A stretch of DNA of 64,000 nt from JBBATK01 sp044228285 (lineage in GTDB: Bacteria; Bacteroidota; Ignavibacteria; Kapaibacteriales; NICIL-2), in assembly GCA_044228285.1 (NCBI GenBank), contig JBGAVD010000004.1:1-64000 (forward strand). Reading direction: 5' to 3'. The position numbers and the translations under genes are program-made. Under the pieces are notes generated by a model. That model ran no database searches. It was not told the DNA's origin and saw nothing but the letters and a program-made list of their open reading frames with translations. The stretch's first letter is position 1. Each line of letters starts with the position of its first letter. Below are positions 30,141-39,720 of the stretch, piece after piece.

Positions 30141-30176
30141 GGGACAAAACTCAGTCCAATGAGTTTTGTCCCTTTC
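30141..30176 (+). terminator. Terminator after the replication module
   Basis: A 13-bp perfect stem (30141-30153 with 30160-30172) closes a 6-nt loop and is followed by TTTCGTCTT. It lies 82 bp after the helicase stop and probably ends the integrase-to-helicase transcript. Confidence 0.75.
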
Positions 30177-30732
30177 GTCTTCCAGATGGACGCAGGTTAC
30201 TCACTTGTTTGACAGCTAACGAACTAACGACGATCAACCTTAGCTAAGCAAGGTACACACAAGCTGCGCAATATTCTGACGTAGCATTAGCTTCAGAAAG
30301 CGCGCAATTGTCGACCCCAAACACGTAACAATTGAGTTTCTTCTAGCCAAAGCGGAAATAACGCGTTTACGGTACCGAACCATAATTATAGTTTGTGCAC
30401 CCCTGGATTCCGAAGCCCATTGACGACAAACATCTTCCAATTCGTGTCTGGCTTTGTCAATTTCTGACGCAAGTCTTACGACAAGCCTTGGCAGTTAAAC
30501 GTCAACCTGGTCTGTGCACCTCAAGCCGGACATGCAGCGATTTATAGTGCAATCTTCTACTCAGAATGAAACCTCGAGTCTTTGAGTCAAGAGGAATTTC
30601 TTGCTAATCAATCATCTCATGTCTAGTTTACCAGTGAGCAAGGAGCGCCTATTGGTTGTGAAAAATACGGGCGCACCCACATTGATTGCTTTTTTTCTCA
30701 CGCTTATCACCATAGGCATTCGTAAAAGTCCA
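30177..30732. other. Intergenic stretch without a supported gene
   Basis: About 550 bp between the replication module and the lipoprotein gene. A 66-codon minus-strand frame at 30240-30440 lacks convincing features. I see no clear repeat, origin iterons or promoter. Confidence 0.5.
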
Positions 30733-31434
30733 ATGAGAATATTTCCACTATTGATTGCAAGAGCAGTCTTGATATTGTTTGCAATAGGTGCAATTATCAG
30801 CCTTGCTGCATGCAATAATGCTTCGAACTCTACACAACTACAAGTAGACAGTAACAAAGTGCTCATACCCTTAAACACAACGAATTCATGGGTATATAAG
30901 TGCTCCTATATTGATGGAGGCCTCTCAAAGGTCGACACAGTTTACGTAGATGTTTCTGCAAGATGGGACATTTTAGGAAAGGCTTGGTATAAGCCCCATG
31001 TGAGCGCCAAGAATTGGAGAGCCCAGTCGCTCGTGTCAAGATTCCTTTTCTTTCCCGAGGGTAGTGACTTTGATTACTCGTACTATACAAATTCCTCAGA
31101 TGGGTTTGTTTTTGGCTACACTCAAGATTTGTCGCAGACAGCTACCTTGTTTCAAAGCATATTGTATGCGCATGCAGGTCGCTCAACGTACGACTACATT
31201 TTTAGTACAAAGTCAAGCGGGAACAATTCTGGAAAAATTCGCGTCAATGCCGACAGTACAAAGATCACAGTTCCAGCCGGTCAGTACAACACCATTCGGT
31301 ACGATGTGGGGGTAACATCGGCTGGAGTTCAGCCTTTAGTCGTCAATTTTTTGCGACCCGGAGTTGGAATTGTGAAGTCGCAGGACAGTTCGCTCAGCAC
31401 GATCATTGAGTTGCTTAGCGCCTCAATACACTAG
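30733..31434 (+). CDS. Putative lipoprotein, function unknown
   Basis: I choose the ATG at 30733 because the product then begins MRIFPLLIARAVLILFAIGAIISLAAC, a charged start, hydrophobic core and lipobox LAAC, typical of a signal peptidase II substrate with Cys27. Longer reading from a TTG at 30601 adds 44 residues with no signal-like character. The mature part (206 residues) has Tyr/Ser-rich beta-like sequence ending FLRPGVGIVKSQDSSLSTIIELLSA, which recalls outer-membrane lipoproteins of Bacteroidota, but no family can be named. It is cargo of the mobile element and shows no link to its neighbours. Confidence 0.7.
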   Translation: MRIFPLLIARAVLILFAIGAIISLAACNNASNSTQLQVDSNKVLIPLNTTNSWVYKCSYIDGGLSKVDTVYVDVSARWDILGKAWYKPHVSAKNWRAQSLVSRFLFFPEGSDFDYSYYTNSSDGFVFGYTQDLSQTATLFQSILYAHAGRSTYDYIFSTKSSGNNSGKIRVNADSTKITVPAGQYNTIRYDVGVTSAGVQPLVVNFLRPGVGIVKSQDSSLSTIIELLSASIH

Positions 31435-31967
31435 AACAACAACTTCTGCTACGTCAGACCGATAGCCTACACGGTGCGCGTACTCTACACCGGAAGGTTC
31501 CACGAGCAAGTGGTAAGTGCCTAATGAAGCTAACCCGAGTAGCATTTAGCAGTACAAGGGCCGATCTCACTGCAGCTCATGTTTGGAAAAGCAATCAAGC
31601 CAACGCTCTGAAATGTAGTTCATGTCATGTCACACAGTAGTAGGTCACCTTTGTCGTGAAGGAAGTGCCAGGCAGAACTACTTTTGGTGTATAATCTATG
31701 AACTAGATGCCAAGAACTCGCCAGGCTGACCAGTCTGACGCCAGCACTCGAGGTCTTGATAGCACCCTGCTGTTGAGTAGGCACGAGTTGGAGGAGCGTA
31801 GTTCCTGGCTGAATGCGAGTCACATTATAGCAGTTTGTGATGTCTACAGGTCTACAAGCCTGTAGTTCGCGTACATCGCGTATAGACTTTATTTGTGTAG
31901 GTGCTTTTTAAGGATCTCTTCTACCCGGCCGACATTGTCATCTAGAGTGCGCGAGAACTCGTCATTT
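31435..31967. other. Intergenic stretch, nothing identified
   Basis: About 530 bp between convergent genes. One 67-codon minus-strand frame (31620-31823) has no protein-like features. I see no strong hairpin. Confidence 0.5.
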
Positions 31968-32534
31968 TCAAGCTGAAAGAGTATTTTTTTTGTCGCGATC
32001 AACTTCCATCAGTGTAAACGATGGGAGCTGTCCGGAAATACCATACGGCCTTATTCGGGCGACGTGGTTTCGAACAGCGTGCATCAGATCTGTCACTTGT
32101 CTGTTGATTGCTTTAAGCAAGTCATCTAGCTCGTTTCCGCAGGTTACTTGGTACTCTAAATGACAGTCGTTCAGAGATAATGCGATGACTCGAGTTTCGT
32201 TGTATCGGACTTCGTATGCGGCAATAATCGCTAACTCTGTTTTCTCTTGAAAAGTCATGCGTTGCAATTGCTCAGAGTCGTAGTTGGCGGCTTTCATTGC
32301 AGCACTTTGTTCACCTGGACTGATATACCCATTTCGTAAGTATTCAATCGATTGAACGAGGCGACGCAGTTGCAGCAGTAGCTTTGATGAGACATCATAC
32401 GAAGATTTACCTTTCAGTTGTCGATGCCAAGCATTCAGACCTATGGCTCCATAGAAGACCGCGGATAAGGCTGCTAAACCTGTACATATATCACGCAACC
32501 ATGTGGCTGTTTCCTTGAATTCCGTCCAACTCAT
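31968..32534 (-). CDS. Hypothetical protein with N-terminal membrane segment
   Basis: This 188-residue protein has one likely membrane helix near residues 13-35 (LRDICTGLAALSAVFYGAIGLNAW), followed by a mostly helical region with many charged residues. I do not recognise a family. Genes of this shape, a membrane anchor plus helical cytoplasmic domain, occur in bacterial defence islands, but no motif shows such a role here. It is the only gene on the minus strand in this part of the element and has more than 500 bp without genes on both sides, so it is probably transcribed alone. Confidence 0.65.
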   Translation of the reverse strand: MSWTEFKETATWLRDICTGLAALSAVFYGAIGLNAWHRQLKGKSSYDVSSKLLLQLRRLVQSIEYLRNGYISPGEQSAAMKAANYDSEQLQRMTFQEKTELAIIAAYEVRYNETRVIALSLNDCHLEYQVTCGNELDDLLKAINRQVTDLMHAVRNHVARIRPYGISGQLPSFTLMEVDRDKKNTLSA

Positions 32535-33298
32535 TTTGCTCTCTCCTTCATTAGTTATTCAACTTTGACTATAAGGTGCCTTGTCCTTGGGCGCAAACCT
32601 ATGGCACCACGCGTAAACTCTCACCATCAAGAATATTTATGCGAAGTACCTTCTGGTAAAATGTATTTGCGATACCGCGCGTAAAAGCCCAAAGTGGTGG
32701 CGAAATGAATCTACTCGCATATTGATATATCATTTTCTTTGATTACGAACCCTTCTCTGATGACTGGCCTCCTGAAAGGTCCAGAGAGAAAGTAATCGGT
32801 AATAATCCGAGTCGTACAGGATTGCCTGGATAACTCATACGCGCAAATCTGTTTCGCTACAACGGCTGCGTCAAGTCAAGTAATCGGGCTGCAAGTGTAC
32901 ATGAGAAAATGCTGCATAAGGCCTGGTTGCAGAATACTAGCCCTTAAACGTGGCAAATCTGAACTGGCTTAGTTCGCACCCTGAAGCGATATACTGCCGA
33001 TAACTAGATGGCGGACTATTACAAGCCGAAAAGACATTCCTAGCTTTCGGTTCACATCATTATATACACTGGTTTTCCAATTCCGCCAACAATTCCCAGT
33101 TCTCAGCTCTCAGTTTCACGGGCCTAGGGTGTCTAGTTATCGTATACTTGGAACAATTGCTTGCATAACGCATCTGAAGGAGTGGTAAATGTGTTCGGCT
33201 GACAATCAAAATTTACTATGTTTGACCACATTTTAACTCTGCAGATATTCGTGGTCGCTTGAAGCGAAACGAAGACACTCGAAAAGGCTCCTAATCTC
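32535..33298. other. Long leader region before hsdM
   Basis: 764 bp with no supported gene separate the divergent membrane-protein gene from hsdM. It probably contains both promoters and any control sites of the restriction operon. I see no clear operator repeat or terminator. Confidence 0.5.
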
Positions 33299-35794
33299 AT
33301 GGCAATCAAAAAAAGCGATCTCTATTCATCACTCTGGGCGTCATGCGACGAACTGCGCGGGGGTATGGATGCCAGTCAATACAAGGACTACGTCCTGTTC
33401 ATGTTGTTCATCAAGTATGTATCGGATAAGTACGGGAACTCTGACGACTTCGCTCCACCGGTTACTATTCCGAAGGGTGCAAGCTTTAAGGACATGGTTG
33501 CCCTTAAGGGTAACGCGGATATCGGCAATCTGATCAACACACAGGTCATCCAGCCACTCATCGACGCAAACTCCCGACTTGGTCGAAGTGATTTCCCAGA
33601 TTTCAACGACCCGCAAAAACTCGGCGATGGTAAGGACAAGGTGGAGAGACTCGGCAACCTGATTGCAATTTTCGAGAATCCCGCTCTGGATTTCTCAAAG
33701 AATCGTGCTGAAAACGACGACATCTTGGGAGATGCCTATGAATACCTCATGCAACACTTCGCCACCGAGAGTGGGAAGAGCAAAGGGCAGTTCTATACGC
33801 CTTCTGAGGTTAGCCGAATCATGGCCAAAGCGATCGGTATTTCACCTGCCAACTCCAAAGCTGCTACTACCGTCTATGACCCCACCTGTGGCTCTGGCTC
33901 ACTACTGTTGAAGGTCGCTGCAGAAGCTGGTAAGCACATTACGCTAGAGGGGCAGGAGAAGGATGTGTCGACTGCAGGTCTAGCCCGCATGAATATGATT
34001 CTACACGATTTCCCTACAGCCACAGTTCTCTCGGGTAACACACTCTTTGATCCGAAGTTCAAGGACGGCGAGCAACTACGAACTTACGACTACGTTGTGG
34101 CTAATCCTCCTTTCTCTGATAAGTCATGGTCCACTGGTCTTACTTTGGGTGAAGGTGGCAGTGGGGATAGATTTCAGAGATTCACTTGGGGCGTACCACC
34201 GAAGAAGCAAGGCGACTACGCCTACCTACTTCACATCATTCGTTCGATGAAGAGCACTGGCAAGGCGGCTTGCATTCTTCCTCACGGTGTTCTGTTCCGT
34301 GGCAATGCTGAAGCTGTCATCCGTCAACAACTTGTTCGCTCAGGCTATCTCAAGGCAATCATAGGTTTACCTGCCAATCTTTTTTACGGCACTGGTATAC
34401 CAGCCTGTATCCTCGTGCTCGACAAGGAAAACGCCGCCTCACGCAGGGGAATCTTTATGATCGATGCTTCAAAGGGATTCAAGAAGGACGGACCGAAGAA
34501 TCGCCTTCCTGAACAGGATATCCACAAGATCGTTAACACTTTAACCTGGCAGGATGAAAGCAATCCACGCTACGCTCGCATGGTTCCAGTTTCGGAAATC
34601 GCCGATGCGAAGAATGACTACAACCTAAATCTTCCGCGATACATAGATAGCACCGAGCCAGAGGACTTGCAAGATATTGATGGACATTTACGTGGTGGCA
34701 TCCCTGAGCGCGATCTGGATGCTCTGCAAAAATACTGGGAGGTCATGCCAAATCTACGTGCTGCTTTGTTCGAAAAATCTACCCGTCTCGGCTACTCTGA
34801 ACTGAAGATCCCAATCTTACAGCTGAAGTCGGCAATCTTTAGCCACCCGGAGTTTACCGCCTTCAACACCAATGCAAAGGAGCTGTTCACACAGTGGCAG
34901 ACTGTCACTGATCAACGGCTGAAAAGTCTCTCAATCGGTAGCCATCCTAAGCAGCTTATTGAGAACATTGCGGAGGATCTGCTTGCAACGTTTAAAGCCG
35001 ATCCACTACTTGACGCCTATGATGTTTATCAACATCTGATGGACTACTGGGCTGAATTCATGCAGGACGATTGCTACCTCATCGCAGATGTGGGGTGGAT
35101 TAAAGGGGCAAAGCCTCGTGAAATCGTTCAGGTCAAAAACAAGGACAACAAACTCATCTGGCCTGAGAAGGAAGACTTCAAGAAGGGCAAGCGCCGCTTC
35201 AAGTCCGACCTCGTCCCCGCCGCCCTGCTCATCGCCCGCTACTTCGCCGTCGAGCGCGATGCCATCGCCGCCCTTGAAGCCGACATCGCCAGCATCGAGC
35301 AGCAGCTCGACGAAACCCGCGAGGAACACAGCGGCGAGGAAGGGCTTCTCGCCGAAGTCATCGAACGCGAGGGCGAGAAGCAGAAAATCACCGCCAAAGC
35401 CCTCAAGGCCCGCCTCAAGGACATTGGGCTCGACCAGGACTACGCCGACGAACGTCAGGCCCTCGAAGTCTACTCCGCGCTGCTCGACCAGCAGACGGAC
35501 GCCAAATCCCGGCTCAAAGCCTCGCAGGACGACCTCGAAGACAAGCTCGACTCCAAATACCCCACGCTCACCGAGGACGAAATCAAGACCCTCGTGGTGG
35601 ACGACAAATGGCTGACCACGATTGCCACCACCGTGCAGGGCGAACTGGACCGTGTCTCGCAAACTCTCACCGGCCGCATCCGCCAGCTCGCAGAACGCTA
35701 CGCCACCCCGCTGCCGCAGCTCACCGGTGAAGTGGCCGCGCTCGCTGCTCGCGTGGAAGAACACCTCAAAAAGATGGGAGCAGTATGGAATTGA
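33299..35794 (+). CDS. hsdM: Type I restriction-modification methyltransferase subunit
   Basis: The 831-residue N6-adenine methylase has an N-terminal HsdM helical domain (SLWASCDELRGGMDASQYKDYVLFMLFIKYVSDKY), the AdoMet motif DPTCGSGSLL (194-203) and the catalytic NPPF (269-272). It is long for an HsdM: about the last 230 residues are a Lys/Glu-rich coiled-coil region. It methylates adenine in the site selected by HsdS to protect host DNA and forms the core complex for HsdR. The 3' part (about 35160-35790) has clearly higher GC (65-70% in sampled lines against about 50% in the 5' part), suggesting a recombinant origin. The stop overlaps hsdS by 10 nt. Confidence 0.95.
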   Translation: MAIKKSDLYSSLWASCDELRGGMDASQYKDYVLFMLFIKYVSDKYGNSDDFAPPVTIPKGASFKDMVALKGNADIGNLINTQVIQPLIDANSRLGRSDFPDFNDPQKLGDGKDKVERLGNLIAIFENPALDFSKNRAENDDILGDAYEYLMQHFATESGKSKGQFYTPSEVSRIMAKAIGISPANSKAATTVYDPTCGSGSLLLKVAAEAGKHITLEGQEKDVSTAGLARMNMILHDFPTATVLSGNTLFDPKFKDGEQLRTYDYVVANPPFSDKSWSTGLTLGEGGSGDRFQRFTWGVPPKKQGDYAYLLHIIRSMKSTGKAACILPHGVLFRGNAEAVIRQQLVRSGYLKAIIGLPANLFYGTGIPACILVLDKENAASRRGIFMIDASKGFKKDGPKNRLPEQDIHKIVNTLTWQDESNPRYARMVPVSEIADAKNDYNLNLPRYIDSTEPEDLQDIDGHLRGGIPERDLDALQKYWEVMPNLRAALFEKSTRLGYSELKIPILQLKSAIFSHPEFTAFNTNAKELFTQWQTVTDQRLKSLSIGSHPKQLIENIAEDLLATFKADPLLDAYDVYQHLMDYWAEFMQDDCYLIADVGWIKGAKPREIVQVKNKDNKLIWPEKEDFKKGKRRFKSDLVPAALLIARYFAVERDAIAALEADIASIEQQLDETREEHSGEEGLLAEVIEREGEKQKITAKALKARLKDIGLDQDYADERQALEVYSALLDQQTDAKSRLKASQDDLEDKLDSKYPTLTEDEIKTLVVDDKWLTTIATTVQGELDRVSQTLTGRIRQLAERYATPLPQLTGEVAALAARVEEHLKKMGAVWN

Positions 35795-37041
35795 AGCCAG
35801 GCTACAAACTGACCGTGGTCGGCATAATTCCCGAAGATTGGGAGACAGTGCCATGCTCGGATGTGAGCGAACGCATTATGGTCGGGATTGTGATTCGTCC
35901 AACTCAATACTACGTGAAGAGTGGCGTGCCTGCATTTCGGTCCGCAAATATCCGTGAGGATGGAATAAACGACTTGGACCTTGTTTTTATCAGCGATGAA
36001 TCCAATGCAGTCTTGGCAAAGAGCCAGACCCGGACCGGTGACGTACTCACTGTTCGAACCGGCTACCCTGGAACGAGTGCCGTCGTTCATAGTCGCCATG
36101 AAGGGTGCAACTGCATTGATATACTTATCACTCGGCCAACCATGAAGTTAGACTCGGAATGGCTGGCCCTTTGGATCAACTCGCCTTGGGGCAAAGAGCA
36201 GATCCTTCGAAACCAAGGTGGGCTCGCGCAAAAGCACTTCAATGTCGGCGACATGAGGAATCTTATTGTTGCACTTCCGCCCCTACCTGAGCAGCGAGCC
36301 ATCGCGTTGGCGATGCGCGATGTGAATGGGCTATTAGGCGGGCTGGACCGGCTCATCGCCAAGAAGCACGACCTCAAACAGGCCGCCATGCAGCAACTCC
36401 TTACCGGCCAATCCCGCCTTCCAGGTTTCCGCGGCAAATGGGAAGTGAAGCAACTGGGGGATGTAGGTGAAATCTCAAGTGCAGGAGTCGACAAAAAAAG
36501 TCGTCCTGGCGAAGTGCCTGTTCGGCTCGTTAACTATCTCGACGTTTATCGAAAGGACTTCATCTATTCGACGGATTTGAATCACTGGGTGACTGCATCC
36601 CCGCAGCTCGCAAAGCGTTGCGCTGTGCAGAAGGGTGATGTGTTTTTCACTCCGACATCTGAAACACGCAACGATATCGGTTGTTCAGCTGTGGCAATGG
36701 AAGATATCCCAGATGCAGTCTACAGTTATCATGTTGTTCGATTGCGTTTGCACGAGCCGTGGGATTTGTCTTTCCGCACTTACGCTTTCAAGACGCGAGA
36801 GTTTTTCGGCCAAGCAGAGACGATGTGTGACGGAAACGGAACGCGGTATGTGCTTTCACAAGGGAAGTTTAGAAATATGACCGTCCGTGTCCCACCAATC
36901 CCAGAACAAACTGCCATCGCTGAGGTACTGTTTGAGATGGACTTGGAGTTGGCAGCGTTGGATCAGCGGCGGGAGAAGACCCGTGCCCTCAAGCAGGCCA
37001 TGATGCAAGAACTGCTTACTGGAAGGACACGAGTTATATGA
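35785..37041 (+). CDS. hsdS: Type I restriction-modification specificity subunit
   Basis: This 418-residue protein has the two-halved HsdS plan: two target-recognition domains (about 1-150 and 220-365), each followed by a helical spacer. The spacers share sequence (LPPLPEQRAIA...LKQAAMQQLLTG and VPPIPEQTAIA...LKQAMMQELLTG), the conserved repeats that position the domains. Each domain reads one half of a bipartite DNA site. The site cannot be predicted here. It overlaps hsdM at its start and the SIR2-like gene at its end (ATGA), so it is translationally coupled to both. Both recognition domains appear intact. Confidence 0.94.
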   Translation: MELKPGYKLTVVGIIPEDWETVPCSDVSERIMVGIVIRPTQYYVKSGVPAFRSANIREDGINDLDLVFISDESNAVLAKSQTRTGDVLTVRTGYPGTSAVVHSRHEGCNCIDILITRPTMKLDSEWLALWINSPWGKEQILRNQGGLAQKHFNVGDMRNLIVALPPLPEQRAIALAMRDVNGLLGGLDRLIAKKHDLKQAAMQQLLTGQSRLPGFRGKWEVKQLGDVGEISSAGVDKKSRPGEVPVRLVNYLDVYRKDFIYSTDLNHWVTASPQLAKRCAVQKGDVFFTPTSETRNDIGCSAVAMEDIPDAVYSYHVVRLRLHEPWDLSFRTYAFKTREFFGQAETMCDGNGTRYVLSQGKFRNMTVRVPPIPEQTAIAEVLFEMDLELAALDQRREKTRALKQAMMQELLTGRTRVI

Positions 37042-38105
37042 GCAAGACTGTTTTCATTCTCGGTGCAGGCGCTACCCGAGGTTGCTCGTTTGTCAACGAA
37101 ATGAAGCAAAAGGGACACTGTCTGCCACCTCTAGATGGGGACTTTTTTACACAACTTCAACGAGTAACAAGTGCAGCGAATGCAGATCGCATCAAACGAT
37201 TGATTATCGGTCTTGTTGATTGGTTTGGCCCAAACTACACGTTAGGTATGGAGCAAGTATTCTGTCATCTAGAGCAAGCGGAGAAAATGCTGATTCACCT
37301 GGGAAGAGATGCAAGCAAGGAACACAAACGCGCAATTGCGCTCAAAAGAGATTTGATTCAATCAATTGCAATCATTCTTGGTGAATCTTTAACAAAGGTT
37401 AAAGTTGGCGGACTTGGCAGCTACGAACTTCGGGAATGCAGATGGCATGACATTCTCATAAAGGATATCGCAGACAAAGGTGATGTGTTCGTTTCATTCA
37501 ACTACGATTGTGTTCTTGATGACTCATTACGACGTCATGGTGCCGGAAAGTGGAACGCACGATATGGCTATTCAGTTAAACTCGGAGCACGGGGGAGAGA
37601 GCTTAGTGGTGATTCTTATTGGACGCCGACCGACGGTATTCCTCCAAGCCGGGCCAATACAATTCAAGTACATAAAGTACACGGCTCGCTGCACTTCAAA
37701 GAAGTTGGGAAAGAGATGAAGTTGAAGAAGCGCCCCTATGGTAATACTCGGGCGAGGTCTGGAGATATGCACTTCTCCATTATCCCACCTGAATCGAGTA
37801 AAACATACGATCAAGGGAGATTTGGCCCAACAATGCTGAACGCTTATCGGAGCCTTCGGAGTGCCAATCGCGTTGTTGTCATAGGCTATTCGCTCCCGCC
37901 AAGCGACCGACATGCAGAAGCACTATTTCGATTCGGGATTAAGAAGAATGCACTCGATTCGTTAGTGATTGTGAATCCTGACGCAGGTTCCAGGAGGAGG
38001 ATTAGAGCTGCGATTCAAAGTGGGATGAAGCCGGAAACGCGGGTCCTCTCGTTTGACTTTCTAGAGGAATTTGTAAACGCCGATCCAACTATCTGGAAAG
38101 TGTAA
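37038..38105 (+). CDS. SIR2-like NAD-binding protein, probable defence effector
   Basis: The 355-residue protein has SIR2-type Rossmann features: FILGAGAT (6-13, glycine-rich nucleotide loop), SFNYD (153-157), KVHGSLHF (213-220, with the His of the sirtuin active site) and VIGYSLPPSD (281-290). This pattern is that of the SIR2_2 group, members of which degrade NAD to stop phage growth in several systems (for example Thoeris ThsA and DSR proteins). NADase activity here is inferred. It overlaps hsdS by 4 nt, so its expression is tied to the R-M genes. No transmembrane or second sensor domain is seen, so the trigger could be another operon member. Confidence 0.85.
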   Translation: MSKTVFILGAGATRGCSFVNEMKQKGHCLPPLDGDFFTQLQRVTSAANADRIKRLIIGLVDWFGPNYTLGMEQVFCHLEQAEKMLIHLGRDASKEHKRAIALKRDLIQSIAIILGESLTKVKVGGLGSYELRECRWHDILIKDIADKGDVFVSFNYDCVLDDSLRRHGAGKWNARYGYSVKLGARGRELSGDSYWTPTDGIPPSRANTIQVHKVHGSLHFKEVGKEMKLKKRPYGNTRARSGDMHFSIIPPESSKTYDQGRFGPTMLNAYRSLRSANRVVVIGYSLPPSDRHAEALFRFGIKKNALDSLVIVNPDAGSRRRIRAAIQSGMKPETRVLSFDFLEEFVNADPTIWKV

Positions 38106-38250
38106 CTGATCATGTCAAACGAAATCATGGCTGAACTCTCACAGAACCATGGAAATTAGAATATCAACATCTGCGTTTTTGGCAACAGAAATCTATGCGA
38201 ACTTCATCTGTCACTACCGCAGGAATTGCTGACTGTAAGGCGAATATGTT

Positions 38251-39720
38251 ATGACTGACCTCTGCCTAACACTACCCGTCGAAGTTAGTGTTGCAACTTT
38301 TAGCAAACTATTCGATGACTCGGCATTCCCGATAGCCCTGGACACCTATCAAAGAGGATTTGTCTGGAACGACGACAAGATCAGGCAATTGTCCGAAGAT
38401 TTAGCTGTTTACCAGCGCGATGCTGATCCAAAACCACCCTATTACATGGGTACAATTTTGTTGCACCGGAACAAGGAAAAGCAGAAGCACTTCATCATCG
38501 ACGGCCAGCAGCGACTCACGGCGCTGTGCGTGCTCCATCAGAAACTCATGGGCAATTTGCCCGCCAACTGCGCGCTGACCTATTCGCCTAAATCGGCAAT
38601 ACGCATCCGTGCGGCGGCTAGGATTTTCCGCGAACCGCACGACAGCCCAAGTGCAGATATCTTCGGGCAGATCGTATTCACCGTCATCTACGTGGACCGG
38701 GTGGATCTGGCGTTTACTTTTTTCGACACGCAGAACAACCGAGGTGTGCCACTTCATGCCACAGACTTACTCAAGGCTTACCATCTGCGGGCTGTAGATG
38801 GTGACACAGTGGTACACAAGGAGGCATTGCAAACATTCTGTGCGCGTCGCTGGGAGAGTATCCAGCGCGGGTCGCCGGTTATGTCGCACGATCTGGAGTT
38901 TGACCACTCTTTGTTTGCTAAGTTTCTCTGGCGTGCACGCTACTGGACTGGCACTCGTGTAACTTTTGGTGACCACGACGCATTGATGGAGGAGTTTCAG
39001 AAGCAAACGTGGCCTGTGGAGGGCAAGCCGGACACGATCCCACTGTACCGCTCCCGCTATAATCGCTTAGGTACGGCTCTTTCGCTAACGAAGGAAGGTT
39101 ACAGTGAAATTCATACGAATCGAATTTCGCTCAGCCCCAATGCGGAGGATCTGCCGTTCGCCATCAGGCAACCGATTCATAAGGGCATCGGATTCTTCCT
39201 TTATGCTGACAAGTATGCCTCGCTTCTGCGCGGTCTCGTGAGCGATGCGACAGACTCCGACGAAGTCATGCACTTTCGCGACGTATACGAGAAGCTGGTG
39301 ATGGCGAACTCACTTTATTTACGGGAGGTTTTTCTCCTAGCCTCACTGATGTATGTGGACCAGTTTGGGGACGAGCGCCTCTGGGAGTTTGCACTGTGGA
39401 TGGATCATGCCCTTGGTGCGATCCGGTTGGAAAAACAGCAGGTGCGCTACGAAGCGGCACAGAACTTTTTTAAGCAGGATACATTGAACCTGCTGGATGT
39501 CATCGCGAGCGGTTACCGACCGGAGCAGGTTATTCGTCACCTGAGGAGCCACCATACTCACAACAAGATTTATGCGGGTGAGAACATCGAGAGGACAAAT
39601 ACGGGTGTGCGAGGCATCTACAAGTCAGCTGTGCTAGCATACTACCAACGTATGGAACTGGAATCGCTTGATGGTAAGCATATTTGGATAACGACCAAGT
39701 TAAACGGAGGTGCGCCATGA
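38251..39720 (+). CDS. DUF262 protein (GmrS-like N-terminal domain), no visible nuclease domain
   Basis: The 489-residue protein begins with a DUF262 (ParB-like NTPase/nuclease) domain, showing YQRGFVW (33-39) and DGQQR (84-88), the signatures of GmrSD-type restriction enzymes. The rest is helical and Arg/Glu-rich. I see no DUF1524 His-nuclease motif, unlike the next gene. GmrSD proteins restrict modified phage DNA. It starts 145 nt after the SIR2-like gene, and the next DUF262 gene overlaps its stop (ATGA). The two may form a complex in which this one lacks its own nuclease, which is inference. Confidence 0.9.
   Translation: MTDLCLTLPVEVSVATFSKLFDDSAFPIALDTYQRGFVWNDDKIRQLSEDLAVYQRDADPKPPYYMGTILLHRNKEKQKHFIIDGQQRLTALCVLHQKLMGNLPANCALTYSPKSAIRIRAAARIFREPHDSPSADIFGQIVFTVIYVDRVDLAFTFFDTQNNRGVPLHATDLLKAYHLRAVDGDTVVHKEALQTFCARRWESIQRGSPVMSHDLEFDHSLFAKFLWRARYWTGTRVTFGDHDALMEEFQKQTWPVEGKPDTIPLYRSRYNRLGTALSLTKEGYSEIHTNRISLSPNAEDLPFAIRQPIHKGIGFFLYADKYASLLRGLVSDATDSDEVMHFRDVYEKLVMANSLYLREVFLLASLMYVDQFGDERLWEFALWMDHALGAIRLEKQQVRYEAAQNFFKQDTLNLLDVIASGYRPEQVIRHLRSHHTHNKIYAGENIERTNTGVRGIYKSAVLAYYQRMELESLDGKHIWITTKLNGGAP

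Noticed and set aside
30240..30440. 66-codon minus-strand ORF between helicase and lipoprotein
   Set aside because: Short, isolated, with no supporting motif; could still be a small gene but not supportable.
35006..35854. 282-codon minus-strand ORF opposite the end of hsdM
   Set aside because: It arises from the high-GC codon pattern of the hsdM 3' part; it is Val/Leu/Glu-rich low-complexity sequence without domains.
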